DNA of 26,052 nucleotides from IMG/VR virus record IMGVR_UViG_3300025400_000073, positions 1 to 26,052 of that record; one strand, 5' to 3'. The notes beneath the pieces were generated by a model that saw only the letters and a program-made list of their open reading frames with translations, was not told the DNA's origin and searched no databases. Each line of letters begins with the position of its first letter. The stretch's first letter is position 1. This stretch comes from a virus. Shown piece after piece: positions 14,253 to 20,412 of this stretch. The position numbers were made by a program, and so were the translations under genes.

Positions 14253-16268
14253 TTATTTGCTAACTTTTTTAATACTTTCGTATTCTTCAGCTAACTTAGA
14301 TTCTAACTGTGCTACAGATTTTAATACTTGCTGTGCGTTAGTCATTGGGTTAGCAGCCTTATTAGCTGTACCTGGATCTTGACGCTTTTCACGATTCATA
14401 TCATCACCTTGTGTAGTAATGTTTTTGATTGTACCGTATTTTGGGTCTGGGCTATTAGCTGGCTTCTCAGCAGGTTGATCAACGTCAACTGCTTCTTCAT
14501 CAACTTCTGCTTCTGGTTGGCCAACAACAACAAACTCGGCGCCTTCATCGTCGCCCATTTCTGGTTCAGCTTGTGGCTGTTGTAGTGCTTGTGCAGCTTC
14601 ACCGTTGCCTAGACCAGCGATGCGTAACATTTGTAACAAGCTAGCGGCATGCTCGCCTGTAGCTGTTACTGTAACGTTCTTTTCGCCGTCACTGCTCATA
14701 TTTGTACTAACATTGAATTCGCTAGCATCAGAACCAGGAACTTCCATACCTTCTTTAACAGGATATGTCTTGCCATCAACTTCAACTTTTTCGCCAGGTT
14801 GTACACCGTCGACTTTGGCGTCACGTACTGCTTTACCAAATGGATTGCCTTCTTCCATGTCATCTTCTTCGTCAACTTCCGACTTACTGGCGTTGCCTGC
14901 TACAGGAATATCCTGTTGCCCAAATGCATCAACTGTTGGCTTGCCTGCAGCTTTAGTCTTTAGCCATTGACCGCGCGACTCTTCGGATAAACCAGCTAAA
15001 CGTGCTAGTTCATTTAATTCGTCTGCCATGTCGGTTGTGCCTTCTTCTTTTTCTTCGTAGTAATCACGAGGATTGTTTAAACGATCCATTTTACCAGGAA
15101 CTGGTAAATTACCAGGGATACCAGGTTGAGGATCGCCAATTGCTTCACTCTCTACACCGTAGTCTTCTGCATTGGCAGGATCTTTACCGTAGGCTTTGTC
15201 GGCTAATAGCATATCTAAACGGTCATGAATAAATTCTACTGGGTCACCATCACGTGCTTTTTGTGTACCATATGGCATTTCACCATTTTCACTGTAGTAG
15301 TCAAATAATGCATGATACAAATCAGTGTTGTAAATATCTTCGCCTGCTTCAAATCTTTTAACATCGTGCTTGAAACGATTTAAAATATGATCTAATGTTT
15401 CGCCGCTTTCATCAATTAAACGACCTTCTGTAATTAAATCTTGTGTTAGGTTATTCATTTTATCTTCTAATGTTTCGCCGACCATTTTGTGTACTCGTGT
15501 TTTATCTTTTGGCCACTTCTTAGTTGGATTTGCATCTACTTTAGGTGGGTTACCGCCCCAAGGCATACTAGCCTGTGAACGATCTTTAGTAGCCATCTTA
15601 GGACGTCCACGGCCTTTTTTCTCTGTTGATGCTGCAGGTGCATTATCATCTTTGTCTAGGTCAGGAACATCACCACGACTTAATTCTTTTTCTGTATCAA
15701 CTGTTGCTTTACTCTTATGGATTGTACCTTTAGCAGTTGCAACTTTTTCACCACCAGTGTGTGTAGTTTCGCCTTCTTGCATACCCATTCTTTTTAATTT
15801 TCTTTTAATTTGTTCGTCACTAAGACCATGAAGTTTCATGGATTTAATTGCAGCTGCTTTTTGTGCTGCGGAAACAATAGCATCTCTATCATTGCCTTCT
15901 TGCATACTGTGTAAAGAACATTCGCCCATAGCACAACCAGCGCATTCATCTTTACGTCCAGCAACACTACGACGTGTCATTTCTTTTTGTCCAAGTTTCT
16001 CACGGCCAGCAGCGGCAGTAATAGCATCAGCACTGGCTTTGCTCTTACCTGTTTTTTGAATTGCTGTACTCATCTTACTAAAATCACTTTCAGCAAATGA
16101 CTTGGCTAGTTTAGCTTGAACCGCATCTACGCCGGAAATAATAGATCCTTGGGCTTCTACACTTTCGTAAATTTGTTTTACTGTAGCATCATGCTTTTCT
16201 TGTGCTGTTGGTTTTAGTGCAGCTAGTTTACCTAAGATGGTATATAGATTATCGTCGTGGTGGCTCAT
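14253..16268 (-). CDS. 671-aa low-complexity head-type protein with AT-hook core, LAG motifs and protease-like sites
   Basis: A mostly disordered acidic/Lys-rich protein, not recognised as a known family. A Cys cluster CAGCAMGEC lies at 109-117. An AT-hook core RGRP in KKGRGRPKM (R220-P223) suggests minor-groove DNA binding. DELNELARLAGL (416-427) and LLQMLRIAGL (544-553) are LAG motifs. Sites fitting the T4 prohead-protease pattern are FAE|S (58-61), MQE|G (122-125 and 163-166), ITE|G (279-282), IDE|S (285-288), MEE|G (471-474) and VKE|G (504-507). A helical domain (about 262-360) includes HILNRFKHDVKRFE. Shine-Dalgarno AAAGGAAAG precedes the ATG, 2 nt after the previous gene. The likely role is a processed prohead-core or DNA-associated internal protein (inference). 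Confidence 0.75.
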   Translation of the reverse strand: MSHHDDNLYTILGKLAALKPTAQEKHDATVKQIYESVEAQGSIISGVDAVQAKLAKSFAESDFSKMSTAIQKTGKSKASADAITAAAGREKLGQKEMTRRSVAGRKDECAGCAMGECSLHSMQEGNDRDAIVSAAQKAAAIKSMKLHGLSDEQIKRKLKRMGMQEGETTHTGGEKVATAKGTIHKSKATVDTEKELSRGDVPDLDKDDNAPAASTEKKGRGRPKMATKDRSQASMPWGGNPPKVDANPTKKWPKDKTRVHKMVGETLEDKMNNLTQDLITEGRLIDESGETLDHILNRFKHDVKRFEAGEDIYNTDLYHALFDYYSENGEMPYGTQKARDGDPVEFIHDRLDMLLADKAYGKDPANAEDYGVESEAIGDPQPGIPGNLPVPGKMDRLNNPRDYYEEKEEGTTDMADELNELARLAGLSEESRGQWLKTKAAGKPTVDAFGQQDIPVAGNASKSEVDEEDDMEEGNPFGKAVRDAKVDGVQPGEKVEVDGKTYPVKEGMEVPGSDASEFNVSTNMSSDGEKNVTVTATGEHAASLLQMLRIAGLGNGEAAQALQQPQAEPEMGDDEGAEFVVVGQPEAEVDEEAVDVDQPAEKPANSPDPKYGTIKNITTQGDDMNREKRQDPGTANKAANPMTNAQQVLKSVAQLESKLAEEYESIKKVSK

Positions 16269-16270
16269 TA

Positions 16271-16855
16271 TTACTTTCCTTTTGTTGGGCTAGAGATTTT
16301 GTTTTGTTGCGATCCTACGGGGCTCTTGTCACCCAGTGGTGCTGTATTTGTCGTGGCACCTGTTGCATTACTATCTTGTGCAAAATCAAACTTACGTGAT
16401 TCTAATTCTTTTAACAAACTTCCAACGCGGACCTGCCCAGCTAGTGCTTGAGCTTCTGGCTCATCTTGTAATTCAGTTTCGTCTAGTAGTGCGCCTTCAT
16501 GGTCTTTGCCATGTAGTTCTTGTTCTTCAGTATCAATTGATTCGCCTAAGGTACGCACACAAATCCAATCAGGATTGATGCCAGCACGTTCTTTAAGAGT
16601 TTGGCGGATTGCTGGTACTGTTGTAGGATATGCAACCTTAACATCAAATGTCCAACATTCGCAAGGACCCCATTTTGGAAATTCACGATGTTCCTGAATT
16701 GGGATACTTTTAACAGCACTAACACTTTCAAGTTGATAAGTGTCTAGAGCATTTTTAATTTGGTCCATAACAGTACTTGGATTTACTGTGGCCATTTTAA
16801 TACGAAATTCGTATGGTTTGTTAATTTCAAAAATGTAAGACTGAAACGGTTTCAT
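16271..16855 (-). CDS. Conserved head-type protein with capsid-targeting-like leader
   Basis: 194 aa. The N-terminus MKPFQSYIFEINKPYEF closely resembles the T4 capsid-targeting leader MKxYQxFIxE, though the residue after the Glu is Ile, so cleavage there is doubtful. Residues 18-105 form an alpha/beta domain (FRIKM, ALDTYQLESVSAVK, WTFDVKVAYPTTVPAIRQTL, WICVRTLGE) resembling an uncharacterised protein of T4-like cyanophages. The C-terminus is disordered, acidic then Ser/Thr/Asn-rich. It has a Shine-Dalgarno (AGGAT) and a late box 22 nt upstream. It lies between gp16 and the 671-aa protein and is probably cotranscribed with the latter. I infer a prohead-associated role. Confidence 0.7.
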   Translation of the reverse strand: MKPFQSYIFEINKPYEFRIKMATVNPSTVMDQIKNALDTYQLESVSAVKSIPIQEHREFPKWGPCECWTFDVKVAYPTTVPAIRQTLKERAGINPDWICVRTLGESIDTEEQELHGKDHEGALLDETELQDEPEAQALAGQVRVGSLLKELESRKFDFAQDSNATGATTNTAPLGDKSPVGSQQNKISSPTKGK

Positions 16856-16877
16856 CTTTATAATCCTATATATTGTA

Positions 16878-16885
16878 TATTTATA
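16878..16885 (-). promoter_or_regulatory. Perfect late promoter box TATAAATA upstream of the 194-aa gene
   Basis: The minus strand TATAAATA lies 22 nt before the ATG at 16855, with AGGAT as Shine-Dalgarno in between. This is the standard leadered late-gene layout, in contrast to the boxes here that sit 5-7 nt from a start. It lies just downstream of the gp16 stop (16895). Confidence 0.7.
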
Positions 16886-16894
16886 CTAAATCAA

Positions 16895-17395
16895 TTATTT
16901 GTTTGGCTTGTTAAGGATCTGTTTTAACAATTCGTTGCGATCTAATATCATGCCCTCACCATCAATTGGTTCGTCGTCTTGGGCTTTACCAGTATCTTTT
17001 TTAATCTGATGATCTAGCTTGGCTTTTTGTAGCTGTAAGTTAATCATACGTAACTTTTTATCTAATTTGGCAGTTTTAGCTGTAATAGCGTGACCTAGCA
17101 TTACACCAGCTGTCTGTAGAATAACACCACTAAAACGTGGCTCTACATTCATACCTAAATCTATTAGATCTTCGGCTTTGTCTTTGGCTAGTTTTGCTAG
17201 TTCATCTAGTTCTTCGTCGGCTGTGTCTAAATCACGTACTGTGGGAAGTGCTATATCAATCTTGCTAATAGCGGTGTTAATTTCCGTGATTAAGTCGCGG
17301 TTTTCGTTGACAAAACTGGTACTTTCCTCAACTGTGGGGTCGGGTGTGCCGTCTTGTGGGGGTAGGTTAAATAGTTCTTCTAATTTCTTGGTCAT
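16895..17395 (-). CDS. gp16: Terminase small subunit (gp16-like)
   Basis: 166 aa, nearly the same length as T4 gp16 (164 aa). A disordered N-terminus precedes helices 30-80 (NRDLITEINTAISKID, DELDELAKLAKDKAEDL). A second helical pair reads EPRFSGVILQTAGVMLGHAITAKTAK and LRMINLQLQKAKLDHQIKK, equivalent to the central coiled-coil of gp16 that assembles the DNA-recognition ring. The C-terminal tail EGMILDRNELLKQILN is short and may contact gp17. No catalytic motif, as expected. It is preceded by a late box 5 nt from the ATG and no Shine-Dalgarno, directly after gp4. Identification rests on architecture and neighbourhood rather than a strong motif. Confidence 0.65.
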   Translation of the reverse strand: MTKKLEELFNLPPQDGTPDPTVEESTSFVNENRDLITEINTAISKIDIALPTVRDLDTADEELDELAKLAKDKAEDLIDLGMNVEPRFSGVILQTAGVMLGHAITAKTAKLDKKLRMINLQLQKAKLDHQIKKDTGKAQDDEPIDGEGMILDRNELLKQILNKPNK

Positions 17396-17400
17396 AGCAA

Positions 17401-17408
17401 TATTTATT
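17401..17408 (-). promoter_or_regulatory. Late promoter box AATAAATA for gp16
   Basis: The minus strand AATAAATA overlaps the gp4 stop codon (17404-17406). It ends 5 nt (TTGCT) before the gp16 ATG. The predicted +1 falls on the A of the ATG. Confidence 0.6.
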
Positions 17409-17838
17409 TGCTACGGCCCTGGTGGAAAATCATATCTTCAGTGACTACACGAAATGTTAATCCGTGTGCTCTAGCCCAGGCACGTGCGGCTTCCCATTTT
17501 GCCATATTTAATATAGCACTAGCTTGATCGCGGATATTTTTAGCACCCTCTAAAGTAGTTTCTTTTTTAGGTTTAATTTCAATTAGTTCGGCACGTTGGT
17601 TACCATTGGCATCACCATAGGTAATTAAAAAGTCTGGAACATATATAGTGTTCTTACCCGTTAATGGATTACGGTAGTTGATATGTACTGCTTCACTTGC
17701 CCAATTGATAACATTAGGATTATTGTCACAGAACTGCATGAACACAAATTCCCAACTTGATCTGTAGGTTGGTGTTTTATTCCCTACATACTTTTGTGGA
17801 TTTTGTAATTGAAATTTACCTTGAGCGTATTTTGCCAT
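17404..17838 (-). CDS. gp4: Head completion protein gp4 (gp50/65), PD-(D/E)xK-like fold
   Basis: 144 aa (T4 gp4 is 150 aa). It matches the family in order: KYVGNKTPTYRSSWEFVFMQ, NPNVINWASEAVHI, YVPDFLI, ELIEIKPKKET, and a C-terminal helix plus FRVVTEDM. The residues equivalent to a nuclease core are E30, D69 and E87-I-K89. The fold is TnsA/PD-(D/E)xK-like. The T4 protein finishes the filled head before tail joining, probably by acting on or capping the DNA end. It starts at TAATG overlapping the previous stop and is the last gene of the tube-like gene unit. Confidence 0.9.
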   Translation of the reverse strand: MAKYAQGKFQLQNPQKYVGNKTPTYRSSWEFVFMQFCDNNPNVINWASEAVHINYRNPLTGKNTIYVPDFLITYGDANGNQRAELIEIKPKKETTLEGAKNIRDQASAILNMAKWEAARAWARAHGLTFRVVTEDMIFHQGRSK

Positions 17839-18233
17839 TATAGTAGAATTGTGCGAGTTACGTAAGGGCTAGTTTTTGTTCCGGCATTAATACCAATTAC
17901 ACTAGTAGGAGCACGGTTAATATTTAAAAATGCAATTAGATAATTGTTAAGTTGCCCTGGTGGTAATTTTTGAAAGTCTGCTAATACTGTCAGTGGATCT
18001 AAATTTTGTGCCATTGCTGTGTAAAGTATACTAGCAGAAAGATTTTTAGCGGCAGTTTTATTTGATGTGTACTGTTCAAAAAACGCAGTAATAGCATCAT
18101 TAGTGTCTGCGTTTACACTGAAATTAATAGAATAGAAATTATTAAAATATTTTCTAGTATCAGCATTAGCAGAGGCCGCACTAAGGTCTGGTCCTGTTAT
18201 GTTGGTTGCTGTGGTAAATTGATTAGTTGTCAT
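17838..18233 (-). CDS. Small conserved virion-type protein, unknown function
   Basis: 131 aa, Asn/Thr-rich N-terminus, then SVNADTNDAITAFFEQYT, ASILYTAMAQNLDPLTVLADF, LPPGQLNNYLIAFLNINR and a C-terminal YVTRTILL. It resembles an uncharacterised structural protein of T4-like cyanophages that lies in the tail/neck gene region; the function is not known to me. It begins 2 nt after the tube-like gene and its stop overlaps the gp4 start, so it is translated as part of that unit. Confidence 0.7.
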   Translation of the reverse strand: MTTNQFTTATNITGPDLSAASANADTRKYFNNFYSINFSVNADTNDAITAFFEQYTSNKTAAKNLSASILYTAMAQNLDPLTVLADFQKLPPGQLNNYLIAFLNINRAPTSVIGINAGTKTSPYVTRTILL

Positions 18234-18235
18234 AA

Positions 18236-19699
18236 TTATTCTGGAGTATATGGAACAGAATTATCAATAGTCAATGGAGCTGCCATATTACCATTGTCCG
18301 AGTTCTGTAGCATTTGAAGAGCCGGATCTGACATGTACTGTTGAGGTATTGTTCCGGCATCTATCATGCTATAAGTCTGCTGTGATACCCAAAGTTGTCC
18401 TTCGCCCCAGGCATTTGATATTGGAGTTGTAATATTATTTTGAATTGCGCTAGTTAAACCTTGTTGTAGATTATTAGTCAACGGTGTTAGTAAACTTGTA
18501 ATAGAACCTGCAACAATACCTGTAGCGTATTGAATAGCCATGTTCTCAACTGTTTTTAATGCGGCACTAGGATTGCTAATTGCTGCGGCACCAAGAGCTA
18601 AAATGTTTTGTCCATTGGCGCCAAGGCCTGCGGCAATACCACCAGTGATAGCACCAGCAACCTGACTAGCGGCTCCGCCTACAATGCCAATGCCTGCGGC
18701 ATTTAACTGTTGCCCTAACATAGCACTATTGGTTACACCTTGTGTTAAGCTACCCAAACTTGGAATACTAAATCCGCCACTATTAATTGGCGTTAACGAT
18801 GCGGCACTTGTTGCGCCAGATAATAACGAACTAGCAGACAATGCACCAGACAAACTTGTAGCAGCAATTGCCGAATCGATTCGCAATGCTGGATTGATTG
18901 CTGTTGTGTTATTTGCTAAATCTATAATAGTATCATCTGTACTTAGGTTTGATCCTAACGGACTTGGGCTACGATCATAATGTAAATCAATGAATCCACC
19001 TACAGTATTTTCTGTTACTGTACCTGTTAGGTATTTTACAGTTTCGTACTGTACTGTCATTTCGTGTGACATCAATGCGGTGTTTTCACCATTGGCATGA
19101 TCACTATGTTTAAATGATTGTATAACAGGATTTACTAATTGATATTCGCTAAACTGTCCTTGATATAAACTGTAAATGCGAATAGCTTGTATGTATTGGT
19201 ATGGCTCTACACCATTGGCATTATTATAGCCAACGGTAGGGCGTGGGCTGTAGCCCCAGTCAAAACTTGGACGGCTTTGATATTTGTGTGTTGCTTGATA
19301 CGTAGCATCGGCATAGTCTGGATCACGGAAAAAGAAACTGTAGTAGTCGTACCAAAAGTTTCTTACGTTGTCTGATTGATCGTCGTGGAATGTAATACTC
19401 ACTGGATCGTATTTAATTTTGTTTTGCACAATGTTTACACGGTTGTAAGCGTTGTGTACTTTAGTTTCAATATTAAACTTTGGCAATGTGCATGACTTAA
19501 CTACCATTCCAAGTTCTTGTGCCGCTTGATTGCTTACGTTTGTAATCAATGGATTAAAGTCAAATTCAACATAAAATAGAAAACCGTACTTAGGACTTAA
19601 TCGATATTGACTATCAATGAAAATCTTTCTGCCGTGCTGATAGTCACGTACAATAGTTTGTCCTACAGATCCGTCATCTAATGTTTTGTATAATGCCAT
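18236..19699 (-). CDS. Second tail-tube-like protein with long Ala/Gly/Ser-rich C-terminus
   Basis: 487 aa. Residues 35-230 follow the gp19 tube pattern: YGFLFYVEFDFNP, LGMVVKSCTLPKFNIET, IKYDPVSITFHDDQ and a final strand MSHEMTVQYETVKY, parallel to equivalent segments in the gp19 gene just upstream. Residues 250-430 are Ala/Gly/Ser-rich, with GIGIVGGAASQVAGAITGG (337-355), a glycine-zipper-like stretch. In T4, gp54 and gp48 are tube-fold baseplate proteins, so this may be the tube-initiator or tube-baseplate junction protein. A membrane-active tail-tip function is another option. It has its own late box 5 nt before the ATG, no Shine-Dalgarno, and a terminator between it and gp19. Confidence 0.75.
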   Translation of the reverse strand: MALYKTLDDGSVGQTIVRDYQHGRKIFIDSQYRLSPKYGFLFYVEFDFNPLITNVSNQAAQELGMVVKSCTLPKFNIETKVHNAYNRVNIVQNKIKYDPVSITFHDDQSDNVRNFWYDYYSFFFRDPDYADATYQATHKYQSRPSFDWGYSPRPTVGYNNANGVEPYQYIQAIRIYSLYQGQFSEYQLVNPVIQSFKHSDHANGENTALMSHEMTVQYETVKYLTGTVTENTVGGFIDLHYDRSPSPLGSNLSTDDTIIDLANNTTAINPALRIDSAIAATSLSGALSASSLLSGATSAASLTPINSGGFSIPSLGSLTQGVTNSAMLGQQLNAAGIGIVGGAASQVAGAITGGIAAGLGANGQNILALGAAAISNPSAALKTVENMAIQYATGIVAGSITSLLTPLTNNLQQGLTSAIQNNITTPISNAWGEGQLWVSQQTYSMIDAGTIPQQYMSDPALQMLQNSDNGNMAAPLTIDNSVPYTPE

Positions 19700-19704
19700 A
19701 ATAA

Positions 19705-19712
19705 TATTTATC
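19705..19712 (-). promoter_or_regulatory. Late promoter box GATAAATA for the tube-like gene
   Basis: The minus strand GATAAATA is followed by TTATT and ATG (spacing 5 nt). It starts just after the terminator at 19723-19742, so it opens a new transcript with the predicted +1 at the start codon. Confidence 0.65.
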
Positions 19713-19722
19713 CAATAAAAAA

Positions 19723-19742
19723 CCCGGTGTTTTAAGACCGGG
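19723..19742 (-). terminator. Rho-independent terminator after gp19
   Basis: On the minus strand CCCGGT-(8 nt)-ACCGGG is followed by TTTTTTATT, 22 nt downstream of the tail tube stop. Flanking A/T bases can extend the stem. Confidence 0.85.
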
Positions 19743-19764
19743 CTTTTAATGTTTTAAAACTTAA

Positions 19765-20379
19765 TTAGTTAACTGAGCTACCTGGAGTATTGCTAACTAC
19801 TGATGTACCTACACCACCACCAACTGTTTGGATAGCGTTATCAAAGCGGATGCTCAATGCGATTTGCACTGGATCATTGCTCTTGTAGTCCATGTCACCA
19901 TAGTCTGCACTACTTAGGAAGCAACCATCTAATTCCCATGACTCTAAAATGTTTGGCTGTGTATTACCATTGCCACCGTCTAGGATATCGTATACAAGTT
20001 GGAACTTGTAGTTAATACCAGCAGCCGCACTAGATTGTTCCATGAAGTCAAATTGCTTCTGGATTTGCTCGCCAACCAACTTGCTAACAGCACCAGTGCT
20101 GTCGTCACGTAAGTTAATTGTTGTTTCATCCCACTCTGGTTTACCTTGTAAGTATACTTTACTGTTGTAAACGTCGATAGTGATTGGTGAAAACTTAACG
20201 CTTGGACGCTTAATGTCAACTACTTGCTTGGTCAATTCTGTTGTAGAGTTAGTAACACCAAAGTTAATAAAAGTAGCGCGAAAGCGATACTTTAATTTTG
20301 GCATCAACAGACCTTGGTTGTCTGCGCTCTGGTTGTTTGCCAACGGAACTGTAAATTTGCTTAACGATGCTATCGCCAT
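19765..20379 (-). CDS. gp19: Tail tube protein (gp19-like)
   Basis: 204 aa (T4 gp19 is 163 aa). It forms the hexameric inner tube of the contractile tail through which DNA passes. Tube-fold landmarks are MPKLKYRFRATFINFG, QVVDIKRPSVKFSPITIDVYN, KPEWDETTINLRDD, the central helix SKLVGEQIQKQFDFM, and the C-terminal strands ESWELDGCFLSSADYGDMDY and VQIALSIRFDNAIQ. It ends in a Gly/Ser/Val tail. It directly follows the sheath gene and has a good Shine-Dalgarno (AGGAG) and its own late box, as expected for a highly expressed virion protein. Unlike many late genes here it has a leader of normal length. Confidence 0.9.
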   Translation of the reverse strand: MAIASLSKFTVPLANNQSADNQGLLMPKLKYRFRATFINFGVTNSTTELTKQVVDIKRPSVKFSPITIDVYNSKVYLQGKPEWDETTINLRDDSTGAVSKLVGEQIQKQFDFMEQSSAAAGINYKFQLVYDILDGGNGNTQPNILESWELDGCFLSSADYGDMDYKSNDPVQIALSIRFDNAIQTVGGGVGTSVVSNTPGSSVN

Positions 20380-20397
20380 ATTATTCTCCTATATCCT

Positions 20398-20405
20398 TAT
20401 TTATC
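20398..20405 (-). promoter_or_regulatory. Late promoter box GATAAATA for gp19
   Basis: The minus strand GATAAATA lies 18 nt before the gp19 ATG with AGGAG in between. It sits 8 nt after the sheath stop codon. Standard leadered late promoter layout. Confidence 0.65.
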
Positions 20406-20412
20406 TATATTC

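Noticed and set aside
14605-14970. Several overlapping plus-strand frames opposite the 671-aa gene
   Set aside because: Up to three frames are open at once because the sense codons are biased (Gln/Glu/Ala-rich). None has a family motif or a ribosome site, and the terminator and promoters fit the minus-strand gene.
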